From: Klenkia marina
GTDB lineage: Bacteria; Actinomycetota; Actinomycetes; Mycobacteriales; Geodermatophilaceae
Length of the DNA: 64,000 nt
Assembly: GCF_900101025.1 (NCBI RefSeq)
Contig: NZ_FMUH01000001.1
Coordinates: 868,001-932,000 of the forward strand
Direction: 5' to 3'
Below the pieces are notes generated by a model. It searched no databases and had not been told where the DNA came from. It saw nothing but the letters and a program-made list of their open reading frames with translations. The position numbers were made by a program, and so were the translations under genes. Position 1 is the first letter of the stretch. Each line of letters starts with the position of its first letter. This document shows positions 32,786 through 41,029 of this stretch, piece by piece.

Positions 32786-33238
32786 TCAGGCGGTGACGCT
32801 GACGCTCCAGGTCACGCCGAAGCGGTCGGTGAGCATGCCGAAACCGGCGCTCCACGCGGAGGCGGCCAGCGGCTCGACGACCGTGGCACCGACGGCCAGC
32901 GCGTCCCAGTACCCCTGCAGCTCCTCCAGACCGGCGGCCCCGATTGAGACGAACAGCGCCTGGTCGGTGATCGTGGTGCCGTTCTCCCGGCGGGTGGACC
33001 CCCCGCCCACGAGCGGACCGGCGCTCTCCCCGGGGACGTCGTAGCCCATGACGCGGAAGCCGTCCTCCGCGGCGACGAGACCGAACACGACCTTGTCGGC
33101 GCCGGGCACGTCGGCCGGCATCCCGAAGTCGGCGTAGGTGTTCACGACGAGGTGCCCGCCGAACACGGACCGGTAGAACTCCAGCGCCTGCCGGGCATCT
33201 CCGCGGAAGTTGAGGTGGGTGGTGGTCTGGATGGTCAT
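32786..33238 (-). CDS. VOC-superfamily (PhnB/YjdN-like) protein
   Basis: A 150-residue vicinal-oxygen-chelate fold protein of the PhnB-like group: 'MTIQTTTHLNFRGDARQALEFYRSVFGGHL' at the start and 'DRFGVTWSVSV' at the end are typical. Such proteins are often annotated as glyoxalase/bleomycin-resistance or 3-demethylubiquinone methyltransferase-like, usually without known substrate. It is divergent from a WYL-domain regulator, and the 99-base spacer holds a near-perfect 19-bp palindrome, a common gene pair in actinobacteria. Confidence 0.85.
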   Translation of the reverse strand: MTIQTTTHLNFRGDARQALEFYRSVFGGHLVVNTYADFGMPADVPGADKVVFGLVAAEDGFRVMGYDVPGESAGPLVGGGSTRRENGTTITDQALFVSIGAAGLEELQGYWDALAVGATVVEPLAASAWSAGFGMLTDRFGVTWSVSVTA

Positions 33239-33296
33239 CGCTGCTCCTAGGTGATCTCGGCCCGATCGGCTCGATGCACCTAGTCTCGACCCCGTA

Positions 33297-33315
33297 TAGG
33301 TCAGTTACTGTCCTA
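33297..33315. promoter_or_regulatory. 19-bp palindrome in the VOC/WYL divergent promoter
   Basis: TAGGTCAGTTACTGTCCTA is palindromic at 8 of 9 pairs around base 33306. It lies in an AT-richer stretch between the two divergent genes, 23 bases before the WYL start. It is a strong candidate for the binding site of that regulator. Confidence 0.55.
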
Positions 33316-33337
33316 GACCTGATCGAGAGTGGAGGAC

Positions 33338-34378
33338 ATGACGACGGCATCGCGCCTGCTCGACCTGTTGTCCCTGCTGCAGACCCGCCGGGACTGGCCG
33401 GGTTCGCTGCTCGCCGAGCGACTGGGCACCAGCGACCGCACCGTGCGGCGCGATGTCGACCGGCTGCGCGGGATGGGCTACTCGATCCGGGCCACCATGG
33501 GGCCGGACGGCGGCTACCGCCTGGACGCCGGGGCCGAGCTCCCCCCACTGCTGTTCGACGACGACCAGGCGGTCGCGGTGGCCGTCGCCCTGCAGGCCGC
33601 TCCCGCCCTGGGGGCGGGGATCGGGGAGGCCGCCGTCCGCGCCCTGGCCACCGTCCGGCAGGTCATGCCCTCCCGGCTCCGGCATCGCCTGGACGCCCTG
33701 GAGGTCACCGTGGTCGGTCGCCCCGGAGAGGCCCCCCGGACGGCGGTCGCCCTCGACGTCCTGGTCGTGCTCGCCAACGCGATCCGCGACCGGGAGACGC
33801 TCCGCTTCGACCACCCCCCACGCGGCGCCGGCGAGGTCGACGAGCAGCCCCCGCCCCCGCCGCGCCGCACCGAACCCCACCACCTCGTCACCTCGAACGG
33901 GCGGTGGTACCTGCTCGGGTGGGACCTCGACCGCGCCGACTGGCGCCTGTACGGCGTCGACCGCGTACGCCCGCGCACCCCCAACGGACCACGCTTCACC
34001 CCGCGCACGGTGCCCGGCGGCGAGGTCGACGAGTTCGTGTCCGCCCGCTTCAAGGGTGCGGACACCGACGCGTGGCCCTGCCGCGGCTCCGTCGTCCTGC
34101 AGCTGCCGGCCCGCGAGGTCCTACCCTTCGCCGGCGACGGCACCGTCACCGCCGTCGACGAGCACAGCTGCCGCCTCGAGTCCGGCTCGTGGTCCTGGGG
34201 AGCCCTTGCTTCCTCCTACGGCCGGTTCGCGGCGCCCATGGAGGTCGTCGGTCCACCCGAGCTCGCGGCCGCCTTCGCGACCCTCGCCGACAGGTACCGG
34301 GCAGCCGCGAGGGTGGTGGACGACCAGGCAACAGCGGAGGGCGAGGGATTCGAACCCTCGAGGAGCGTGAACCCCTAG
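33338..34378 (+). CDS. YafY-type HTH/WYL-domain transcriptional regulator
   Basis: A 346-residue regulator with an N-terminal HTH_11 ('SRLLDLLSLLQTRRDWPGSLLAERLGTSDRTVRRDVDRLRGMGYSI') and a WYL domain whose core reads 'RWYLLGWDLDRADWRLYGVDRV', followed by a WCX-like region. The ATG at 33338 has GGAGG just upstream. It is divergent from the VOC gene. Its last 15 codons, ending 'GEGFEPSRSVNP', are not regulator sequence: they are the antisense of the 3' half of tRNA-Ser, and the stop lies inside the 51-bp attachment repeat that bounds the genomic island. Confidence 0.87.
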   Translation: MTTASRLLDLLSLLQTRRDWPGSLLAERLGTSDRTVRRDVDRLRGMGYSIRATMGPDGGYRLDAGAELPPLLFDDDQAVAVAVALQAAPALGAGIGEAAVRALATVRQVMPSRLRHRLDALEVTVVGRPGEAPRTAVALDVLVVLANAIRDRETLRFDHPPRGAGEVDEQPPPPPRRTEPHHLVTSNGRWYLLGWDLDRADWRLYGVDRVRPRTPNGPRFTPRTVPGGEVDEFVSARFKGADTDAWPCRGSVVLQLPAREVLPFAGDGTVTAVDEHSCRLESGSWSWGALASSYGRFAAPMEVVGPPELAAAFATLADRYRAAARVVDDQATAEGEGFEPSRSVNP

Positions 34379-34383
34379 CAGTT
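34333..34383 (-). repeat. attL: 51-bp direct repeat, 3' half of tRNA-Ser
   Basis: Identical over 51 bases to 44914-44964. It corresponds, on the minus strand, to tRNA-Ser(UGA) from the anticodon loop through the 3' end. The rest of the tRNA is absent here: past 34383 the anticodon arm sequence diverges and the D arm and acceptor 5' strand are missing, so it is a tRNA fragment left by site-specific integration. Confidence 0.9.
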
Positions 34384-35045
34384 CCCAAGAATGCTGATGC
34401 TTCTCACGCGCCCTGGGTGAAATGGGGAATCGCAGCTCAGCGCGCTGCGGCTTCCACCGCTGGCGACCGCTTCTGACTCCTTCTCGCCATCCCCACGGGC
34501 ACGTAGCGGGCACGGAACGCGGGCGGCGAAGAGGCCGCCGAGCTGGGCTCACGCGGCGACACTCGTTCGAGGTGCACCCGGCCGCGGGCACGAGACGCAG
34601 CTGTGGCGCGGCCCAGAGCGGGCAAAGCAAGCCCACGCGGTCAGCCCCCAGTGGGCACCGCGACACCGTGTCACCGGCCCAGCCCTCTGTTGCTCATGAG
34701 GTTGCGGGTGGTCCGATATCGGTAACCCTCGAAGAGCTGACACGTCACCCGCTCGAGGCTCCGACGCCAATCGTGCGCCTCGCTCACGGGTTTCGGTCCC
34801 GCCACCGCAGCGATGAACCTGGCGTTTTGTGACCTGCGGTCGATCTGACCAGTGTCGTGTCACAAACGGGGGTTTCTGGACGTCGACGATGACGCCTGAC
34901 TACACGCGTCGTCGCGGCAACCCGCTCGGCCGACGAGCCTCCGCGATGGATGCTGACCGATCCGCGAGCCCACGAAGCCAACCCTCACCACCTGCTGGCC
35001 GACCACCAGCAGTCCTGACGCCGGGTGGACGACAAGTCGCCCATG
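34384..35045. other. non-coding left end of the island
   Basis: No convincing gene in about 660 bases; the short frames present lack family signatures. The base composition is visibly poorer in G+C than the rest. One nested inverted repeat stands out: TTTGTGAC (34826-34833) pairs perfectly with GTCACAAA (34859-34866), enclosing GGTC/GACC. This may be the decayed remains of integration functions or a recombination site. Confidence 0.6.
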
Positions 35046-35065
35046 GGTACCCTGGTGGGGTATCC
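35046..35065 (+). promoter_or_regulatory. CsoR-like copper operator
   Basis: GGTACCCTGGTGGGGTATCC is an imperfect palindrome of the GGTAnCC/GGGGTATCC type recognised by CsoR copper sensors, with arms on either side of a short centre. It lies 22 bases before the DUF6153 start. The csoR gene is not in the window, so control would be in trans. Confidence 0.55.
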
Positions 35066-35086
35066 GCCGGTGGCAGGAGGTGTGGC

Positions 35087-35524
35087 ATGAGGGCTCGGCT
35101 GGGCTGGGCGCTGCTCCTGCTCGCCGCCGTCTTCGCCGTGCACGGCCTGCAGTGCATGGCCGCCGAACCCACAGCGGACGCCTCACCCAAGCACGGCGTC
35201 GTCGCCATGCAGATGGCACTCGCCGATGGCCACGCATCCCCTGAGGGCGCCGAGGCCGCGCCGCACGTCGTCCCGTCCGCCCACGCTGCGAGCGGGGACG
35301 TACCCGCGGGCCACTCGGCCGCGATGCACGCGCTGATGGTGTGCCTGGCCGTCCTCGCAGGCGGCATCGGTGTCGCGCTGGCCGCACTGGCGGCCTGGCT
35401 CGCGCGTGGCCGAGCCCGCTCCATGACCCGGCGTGCAACGACCGCGGTGCGCGCCGTCCTCGATCGGCATCGACCGTCCCTCCCTGCCCCGGAGTTCGCG
35501 CGTCTCTGCGTGCTGCGGATCTAG
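35087..35524 (+). CDS. DUF6153-like small membrane protein of copper clusters
   Basis: A 145-residue protein with an N-terminal hydrophobic segment ('LGWALLLLAAVFAVHGLQC'), a His/Met-containing outer region ('KHGVVAMQMALADGH', 'GHSAAMHALMV'), a second membrane span ('VLAGGIGVALAALAAWLA') and a basic tail that ends 'PAPEFARLCVLRI'. This layout and the terminal LCVLRI match the actinobacterial DUF6153 family as I recall it. AGGAGG precedes the ATG. It sits directly before the DUF305 lipoprotein and CopB genes behind a CsoR-like operator, so a periplasmic copper role is likely; its biochemistry is unknown. Confidence 0.75.
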   Translation: MRARLGWALLLLAAVFAVHGLQCMAAEPTADASPKHGVVAMQMALADGHASPEGAEAAPHVVPSAHAASGDVPAGHSAAMHALMVCLAVLAGGIGVALAALAAWLARGRARSMTRRATTAVRAVLDRHRPSLPAPEFARLCVLRI

Positions 35525-35629
35525 GCCGAACGCCGCTGCGCCCAGCCTTACGGCTGACGGCGCCCGCTTTCGGCCACATCCGCTCGGGCCGAGCCCTGCG
35601 CTCGGCCACCCAATCCTCAGGAGACGATC

Positions 35630-36253
35630 GTGCGTTCCACCCTGCCCACCCGCACCACCCACCGCCGCACCGTCCGGCTGGCCGGCGTCCTGCTGGCCGG
35701 CGGCCTCGCCCTCGCGGCCTGCTCCAGCGGCGACGACCAGCCAGCCGCCAGCAGCTCGGTGCCGGCCCACGCCACCTTCAACACCGCGGACGTGACGTTC
35801 GCGCAGGACATGGTCCCCCACCACGAGCAGGCCGTCGAGATGGCCAAGATGGTCCCCGACCGGTCGACCAATCCGCAGGTCCTCGACCTGGCCCAGCGGA
35901 TCCAGGCGGCCCAGGGCCCGGAGATCGACACGCTCAACGGCTGGCTGCAGGACTGGGGCGTCGCCTCCGACGAGGAGGACGGCGGGCACTCCGGCATGGA
36001 CCGCTCCGGCATGGGCGGGATGATGAGCGCGGAGGACATGTTCGCCCTCCAGGACTCCTCCGGCACCGACTTCGACCGCATGTGGCTGCAGATGATGCTC
36101 GAGCACCACACCGGTGCGGTGGGCATGGCGCAGACCGAGATCGCCGACGGCGAGGACCCCGACGCCGTCGCGATGGCCCAGGACATCAAGACCCCCCAGA
36201 GCGCGGAGATCACCGAGATGGAGCAGCTGCTCCAGGACCTGTCCACGCAGTAG
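35630..36253 (+). CDS. DUF305 lipoprotein (copper-associated)
   Basis: A 207-residue lipoprotein. Signal peptide with lipobox 'LALAAC' near residue 33, then two ferritin-like DUF305 repeats marked by 'FAQDMVPHHEQAVEMAKMV' and 'WLQMMLEHHTGAVGMAQTEI'. The His-His and Met residues in these helices are thought to bind copper. A Gly/Met-rich linker ('SGMDRSGMGGMMSAEDM') separates them. GTG at 35630 follows CAGGAG. It lies between DUF6153 and the copper ATPase. The likely job is extracytoplasmic copper binding or delivery in copper stress, inferred from the family and neighbours. Confidence 0.85.
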   Translation: MRSTLPTRTTHRRTVRLAGVLLAGGLALAACSSGDDQPAASSSVPAHATFNTADVTFAQDMVPHHEQAVEMAKMVPDRSTNPQVLDLAQRIQAAQGPEIDTLNGWLQDWGVASDEEDGGHSGMDRSGMGGMMSAEDMFALQDSSGTDFDRMWLQMMLEHHTGAVGMAQTEIADGEDPDAVAMAQDIKTPQSAEITEMEQLLQDLSTQ

Positions 36254-36350
36254 GTCCTCCGGTGGCCGGGGGCGTGCGCGTCCCCGGCACCGGAGCTCCG
36301 CCGTCGGCCGGTCGGCGACCCCCGCCGCCGAGTTCCTCGGCGACTGGTCA

Positions 36351-36404
36351 GGTATACCCCCCCGTGGTATACCGGAGCGTGTACGGCATACCCCCCCTAG
36401 GTAT
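36351..36404 (+). promoter_or_regulatory. two CsoR-like copper operators before copB
   Basis: Site 1 (36351-36373) has GGTATACCCC and GTGGTATACC arms matching at 9 of 10 pairs around a C-run. Site 2 (36386-36405) has ATACC/GGTAT arms around CCCCCTA. Both fit the CsoR pattern of TATAC-type arms flanking a G/C-run and lie just upstream of the copper ATPase start at 36419. Tandem sites suggest tight copper-dependent control. Confidence 0.65.
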
Positions 36405-36418
36405 CAGGGAAGGCCACC

Positions 36419-38479
36419 ATGGCGACCGACCACGCGCACGCCCCCGCCGCCCACGGCGACACCCACGAGGGCGCTCACTACGGGGCCCACGACGCGCACT
36501 CCCACCATGGGGGGCACGGGGACCACGTGGCGATGTTCCGCCGCCTGTTCTGGTGGAACCTGCTGCTGGCGGTGCCCACGGTGGCGCTGTCGACGATGTT
36601 CGCCTCGATCATCGGCTACCCGCTGCCCGGGGTGACCTGGGTCGGGTGGGTGTCACCCCTGCTGGGCACGGTCATCTACCTGTGGGGCGGGCGCCCCTTC
36701 CTCACCGGCGCCGTGTCGGAGATCCGGGCCCGGCAGCCGGGGATGATGCTGCTGGTCGCGCTGGCCATCACCGTCGCCTTCGTCGCGTCGTGGGCGGCCA
36801 CGCTGGGGCTGGTCCGCCACGGGCTGGACTTCTGGTGGGAGCTGGCCCTGCTAGTGGTGATCATGCTGCTGGGCCACTGGGTGGAGATGCGGTCGCTGGC
36901 GCAGACAGCCTCGGCGCTGGACTCCCTGGCCGCGCTGCTGCCCGACGAGGCCGAGCGGCTGCGCGACGGACAGCTGGAGACCGTCACCCCCGACCAGCTG
37001 GTGGTCGGGGACGTGGTCCTCGTGCGCCCGGGCGGGCGCATCCCGGCCGACGGCCGCGTGGTCGACGGGTCGGCCGCGGTGGACGAGTCGATGATCACCG
37101 GTGAGTCCCGGGCCGTGCGCCGCGACGTCGGCTCGACGGTGGTGGCCGGCACGGTCGCCACCGACTCCGGCATCCGGATCGAGGTCACCGCGACCGGCGA
37201 GGACACCGCCCTGGCCGGCATCGGGAAGCTCGTCGCGGACGCCCAGGCCTCCGGCTCCCGCGCCCAGCGGCTGGCCGACACCGCCGCCGGGTGGTTGTTC
37301 TGGTTCGCCCTCGGCTCCGGGGTGGTCACCGCGATCGTGTGGTCGCTGCTCGGGTCCCCCGACGAGGCCGTCATCCGCACCATCACCGTGCTGGTCATCG
37401 CCTGCCCGCACGCCCTCGGGCTGGCCATCCCCCTGGTCATCTCCATCGCCACCGAGCGCGCCGCCCGGGCCGGCGTCCTGGTGAAGGACCGGGTCTCCAT
37501 GGAGGCCATGCGCTCCGTGGACACCGTGCTGTTCGACAAGACCGGCACCCTCACCCTCGGCCGCCCCACCCTCACCGCGGTCCAGCCAGCCGACACCGGC
37601 GCCGACGAGGAGCAGGTGCTGGCCTGGGCCGCGGCCGCCGAAGCCGACTCCGAGCACCCGCTGGCCCGCGCCGTCGTCCGAGCCGCCGCCGACCGGGCGG
37701 TGACCGTGCCGGCCGCGACCGGCTTCACCTCGTCGCCGGCCGTCGGCGTGCAGGCCACCGTCGACGGGCGCACCGTCGCCGTCGGCGGGCCGGCCCTGCT
37801 CGAGCAGACCGGCGCCCACGAACTGCCCGTCGCCGACCAGTGGCGTCAGGACGGCGCGATCATCCTGCACGTCCTAGTCGACGACCAGGTCGCCGGAGCC
37901 CTGGCTCTGGCCGACGAGGTACGAGCCGAGTCCCGGGCCGCGGTCGACCAGCTGCGCGCCCGCGGCGTCGAGGTCGTCATGATCACCGGCGACGCGCAGG
38001 CGGTGGCCGCCTCGGTCGCCGGACAGCTCGGCATCACCCGCTGCTTCGCCGGAGTCCGCCCCGAGGACAAGTCCGCGACCGTCTCCGCGCTGCAGGACGA
38101 AGGACGCCGCGTGGCGATGGTCGGCGACGGCGTCAACGACGCCCCCGCACTCGCCCAGGCCGACGTCGGCATCGCCATCGGGGCCGGCACCGACGTCGCG
38201 ATCGCCTCCGCCGGCATCGTGCTAGCCAGCGAGGACCCCCGCTCGGTCGTCTCGGTCATCGACCTGTCGACCGCGACCTACCGCAAGAGCATGCAGAACC
38301 TGGCCTGGGGAGCCGGCTACAACCTCATCTCCGTCCCCCTCGCCGCCGGCGTCCTCGCCCCGATCGGCTTCGTCATGCCCATGTCGGCGGGAGCCCTGCT
38401 CATGTCCGCCTCCACCGTCGTCGTCGCGCTCAACGCCCAACTGCTCCGCCGCCTCAATCTCCACCAGCGACCCTCCTGA
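36419..38479 (+). CDS. copB: CopB-type copper-translocating P1B-ATPase
   Basis: A 686-residue heavy-metal P-type ATPase. The N-terminus (1-37) is His-rich (HAH, HSHHGGHGDH) instead of carrying CxxC heavy-metal domains. The membrane metal motif is 'ACPHALG' (Cys329-Pro330-His331), the CPH form that defines the CopB/P1B-3 subgroup. The phosphorylated Asp373 is in 'DKTGTLT', and 'SEHPLA', 'TGES' and 'GDGVNDAPAL' are intact. It should export copper (or silver) from the cytoplasm. A G+C-rich Shine-Dalgarno AAGG precedes the ATG, and two CsoR-like operators sit immediately upstream. Loss of the CxxC domains is normal for CopB. Confidence 0.92.
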   Translation: MATDHAHAPAAHGDTHEGAHYGAHDAHSHHGGHGDHVAMFRRLFWWNLLLAVPTVALSTMFASIIGYPLPGVTWVGWVSPLLGTVIYLWGGRPFLTGAVSEIRARQPGMMLLVALAITVAFVASWAATLGLVRHGLDFWWELALLVVIMLLGHWVEMRSLAQTASALDSLAALLPDEAERLRDGQLETVTPDQLVVGDVVLVRPGGRIPADGRVVDGSAAVDESMITGESRAVRRDVGSTVVAGTVATDSGIRIEVTATGEDTALAGIGKLVADAQASGSRAQRLADTAAGWLFWFALGSGVVTAIVWSLLGSPDEAVIRTITVLVIACPHALGLAIPLVISIATERAARAGVLVKDRVSMEAMRSVDTVLFDKTGTLTLGRPTLTAVQPADTGADEEQVLAWAAAAEADSEHPLARAVVRAAADRAVTVPAATGFTSSPAVGVQATVDGRTVAVGGPALLEQTGAHELPVADQWRQDGAIILHVLVDDQVAGALALADEVRAESRAAVDQLRARGVEVVMITGDAQAVAASVAGQLGITRCFAGVRPEDKSATVSALQDEGRRVAMVGDGVNDAPALAQADVGIAIGAGTDVAIASAGIVLASEDPRSVVSVIDLSTATYRKSMQNLAWGAGYNLISVPLAAGVLAPIGFVMPMSAGALLMSASTVVVALNAQLLRRLNLHQRPS

Positions 38480-38528
38480 GTCAGGTCGCGACGCCTCGGG
38501 TTTCGGTCGCAGTTCTGGGCTGCATCTC

Positions 38529-38549
38529 GTAGGACCGAATACCGGGGTT
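38529..38549 (+). repeat. intergenic sequence shared with 42710-42729, copy 1
   Basis: GTAGGACCG, then ATAC and CGGGGTT, occur here just after copB and again at 42710-42729 just after the CDF gene, with one substitution and one indel; weaker similarity extends about 30 bases upstream of both. The pair encloses the chromate/ArsR/CDF block. Confidence 0.5.
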
Positions 38550-38566
38550 CGTGGTCGTCGCGAGGG

Positions 38567-40024
38567 TCAGATGACGGGCAGCCCGGCGAGGCCGGCGGCG
38601 AGGCCGAGGAGTGCACAGATGCCGAGGGTCTTCAGCACCGACAGCTTGACCCGGAACAGCAGGACCGCCGCGACGACGGTCAGGACGACGGCGACCGGCC
38701 GCAGGGTGCTGACGTCGGGTAGTTCGAGGGCGATGGGTCCCCAGCTGACGCGACTGCTGTCGGCGAAGAGGGTGTGCACGGCGAAGTAGACGCCGAGGTT
38801 GGCGATGACGCCGACGACGGCGGCGGTGATGCCGGTGAGGGCGGCGGACAGCGTGCGGTTGCCGCGCAGCCGCTCCATGTAAGGAGCGCCGAGCAGCACG
38901 AACAGGAAGCTGGGCACGAAAGTCACCCAGGTGACCAGCAGCGAGGCCAGGACGGCGGCCACCCACGGGTCCAGGTCGCCGGGGGCCCGGTAGGCGCCGA
39001 GGAACGCGACGAACTGCACGACCATGATCAGCGGCCCGGGTGTCGACTCGGCCAGCGCGAGGCCGCGGACCATTTCCCCCGGGGACAGCCAGCCGTAGAC
39101 GGTGACGGCCTGCTGGGCGACGTAGGCGAGCACGGCGTAGGCGCCGCCGAAGGTGACCACCGCGGCGCCGGAGAAGAACAGGCCCTGCTCGGTCAGGGTG
39201 GAGTGGGCGCCGGTGAGCACGGCGACGATCACCAGCGGCACGCCCCAGGCGATGAGCCCGACCACCAGGGTGCGCAGGGTGCGCCCGGCGGAGGGGGTCT
39301 CGGTGTGCAGGGCGTCGTCGGAGATGACCGGCGGTGGACCGTCGTCGACGGCGGCGGCCTTCCTCCGCTCGCGCAGCAGCCCGGGCCGGAACCGGCCCAT
39401 CGCCCACCCGGCAGCACCGGCCAGGGCGACGACGACCGGGAACGGCGTACCGAAAAGCGTGAGTGCCACGAAGGCCGCGACTGCGATGGCGACCAGAGCC
39501 GGGCTGGTGAGTGCCTTCTTCCCGACCCGGGTGACGGCCTGGGCGACCACGGCGAGCACCGCGGGAGCCAGGCCGGCGAAGACAGCGAGGACGGCGGTGG
39601 TGGTGCCGAAGGCGACGTAGATCGCCGACAACACGAGCAGGGCGAGCAGGCCGGGCAGGACGAACAGGCCGCCGGCGACCAGGCCGCCGCGGGTGCCGTG
39701 CAGCAGCCAGCCGACGTAGGTGGCGATCTGCTGGGCCTCGGGTCCGGGCAGCAGCATGCAGTAGTTCATCGCGTGCAGGAACCGGCGTTGCCCTATCCAG
39801 CGCTTCTCCTCGACCAAGGAGCGCTGCATCACCGCGATCTGCCCCGCAGGACCGCCGAAGGTTTGCAGCGAGATCAGGAACCACGCCTTCACCGCAGCCG
39901 AGAACGGGACGGTGGTCTGCCCCGTCGGGCTGCCCGACCGGGGTGCGCCGGGTACCCGCGCGGGGTCTGGGGTCTGCGCGGTGTCCGGCGTCGCGGCCGG
40001 GGGCGTAGCGGGATCGATGGTCAC
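38567..40024 (-). CDS. chrA: chromate transporter ChrA (long, two-domain CHR family)
   Basis: A 485-residue membrane protein of the CHR family. Both CHR halves are present: the first starts 'FLISLQTFGGPAGQIAVMQRSLVEEKRWIG...LLPGPEAQQIATYVG' and the second has 'FFSGAAVVTFGGAYAVLAYVAQQAV...STPGPLIMVVQFVAFLGA'. ChrA exports chromate, lowering its uptake through sulfate routes. The start is GTG at 40024 with GAGGAA just upstream; longer frames are out of keeping with the family. It lies 46 bases downstream of the chrB C-terminal gene in the same direction and converges on copB. Confidence 0.9.
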   Translation of the reverse strand: MTIDPATPPAATPDTAQTPDPARVPGAPRSGSPTGQTTVPFSAAVKAWFLISLQTFGGPAGQIAVMQRSLVEEKRWIGQRRFLHAMNYCMLLPGPEAQQIATYVGWLLHGTRGGLVAGGLFVLPGLLALLVLSAIYVAFGTTTAVLAVFAGLAPAVLAVVAQAVTRVGKKALTSPALVAIAVAAFVALTLFGTPFPVVVALAGAAGWAMGRFRPGLLRERRKAAAVDDGPPPVISDDALHTETPSAGRTLRTLVVGLIAWGVPLVIVAVLTGAHSTLTEQGLFFSGAAVVTFGGAYAVLAYVAQQAVTVYGWLSPGEMVRGLALAESTPGPLIMVVQFVAFLGAYRAPGDLDPWVAAVLASLLVTWVTFVPSFLFVLLGAPYMERLRGNRTLSAALTGITAAVVGVIANLGVYFAVHTLFADSSRVSWGPIALELPDVSTLRPVAVVLTVVAAVLLFRVKLSVLKTLGICALLGLAAGLAGLPVI

Positions 40025-40070
40025 GGTGATTCCTCGTGGCCGTGGGCAGCTGCCCGGGTACGGGAGGGGG

Positions 40071-40511
40071 TCAGGCGGGTTCATGGCCGCGCAGCAGCCG
40101 CTGGCGGTGGTAGGCGTGCAGGCCGTCGAACACGGCATCGGTGACCGCGAGGGTCTGCTCGTCGGTGCCGCTCATCGACAGCCCCCGCACCACGGCGTCC
40201 ATGCCCGGCGCCTCGGGGGCGTCGAATGCGTCGTCGTCGAGGTCGGCCACGTGCACGATCTCCGCGATCCGCCACAGCACCGGGTCGTGCAGCTCGTGCA
40301 CCCGCAGCAGGGTCTCGAAGGTGCAGTCCTCCCCCCGGTGCCCGAAGCCGACGCCGGGGACGTCGAACAGCACCAGGTCCGGCGGCAGCGCGGTCGGGTC
40401 GGACCAGTCCTCCAGGAAGACGAACTCGGCCGCGGGGTCGATGTGCCGGCGGATCAACCACGCGCAGGCCGCTCGGTCGATGTGCACCCCGGCCCGGGTC
40501 GCCCACCTCAT
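40071..40511 (-). CDS. chrB: ChrB C-terminal domain protein (chromate resistance)
   Basis: A 146-residue protein that equals the C-terminal half of ChrB: 'RAGVHIDRAACAWLIRRHIDPAAEFVF', 'GVGFGHRGEDCTFETLLRVHEL' and 'VADLDDDAF' are typical. ChrB proteins sense chromate and activate chrA, or support chromate resistance. Here the two ChrB domains are separate polypeptides; this ATG overlaps the stop of the N-terminal gene by four bases (ATGA), so the halves are made together. Separate N- and C-terminal chrB genes also occur in Arthrobacter, from memory. Confidence 0.82.
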   Translation of the reverse strand: MRWATRAGVHIDRAACAWLIRRHIDPAAEFVFLEDWSDPTALPPDLVLFDVPGVGFGHRGEDCTFETLLRVHELHDPVLWRIAEIVHVADLDDDAFDAPEAPGMDAVVRGLSMSGTDEQTLAVTDAVFDGLHAYHRQRLLRGHEPA

Positions 40512-41029
40512 GCCCGGCTCGTCGAGCCGGTGCCGGTCTGCGTGACGGGCAGGGTGCCACCGGCGGAGCGGCCGAGCTCGGCTACGGCCCGTTCGGCGTC
40601 GTCGCGCTGGGGCGGTGAGGTGAAGTCCCGGCGGGTCACTGCTCGCAGCTCACGGCGCACCCGCCGGAGCTCTCGGGTTCGGTCTTCCTCGGCCAGCTCT
40701 GCTGCCTCGTGGGCGGCGACGGTGAGGGAGTCGTACTCGGCAGCGCGTGCGGCGGCCATCTCGGCCAGCAGCTGCTGCTCGTGCTCTGCCGTCAACGCCC
40801 GGGCCAGCCATACCCCAGCGCGACCGCCGGCGGCCACCACGTCAGCGGCGATCCACTCGAGCTCCTCGCGGGTGCGGGCGTCTGCGGGCAACCCGACGAC
40901 CCCGTCGCCGAAGGAGGCCACGCCCATGCGGCGAAGCCGACGCCAGACTGTGGTCCGAGGCCCTGAGGGCTCGCGCGGGAGGCGGTGGCTGAGCACCACC
41001 CATTCGCGGTCCGTCGTCTCGCTGGTCAC
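40508..41029 (-). CDS. ChrB N-terminal domain protein
   Basis: A 173-residue protein corresponding to the ChrB N-terminal domain: 'EWVVLSHRLPREPSGPRTTVWRRLRRMGVASFGDGVVGLP' is diagnostic. The middle is a long Ala/Glu/Arg-rich helix, and the last 30 residues are low complexity. I chose GTG at 41029, since the only earlier in-frame initiator is TTG. It is the first gene of the chrB-N / chrB-C / chrA run and is divergent from the ArsR gene, 84 bases away. It probably acts with the C-terminal protein as a chromate-responsive regulator. Confidence 0.8.
   Translation of the reverse strand: MTSETTDREWVVLSHRLPREPSGPRTTVWRRLRRMGVASFGDGVVGLPADARTREELEWIAADVVAAGGRAGVWLARALTAEHEQQLLAEMAAARAAEYDSLTVAAHEAAELAEEDRTRELRRVRRELRAVTRRDFTSPPQRDDAERAVAELGRSAGGTLPVTQTGTGSTSRA

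Noticed and set aside
34437-34863. Short minus-strand frames at the left end of the island as an integrase remnant
   Set aside because: I could not find tyrosine-recombinase motifs (R...HxxR...Y) or excisionase features in either frame, so no call was made.
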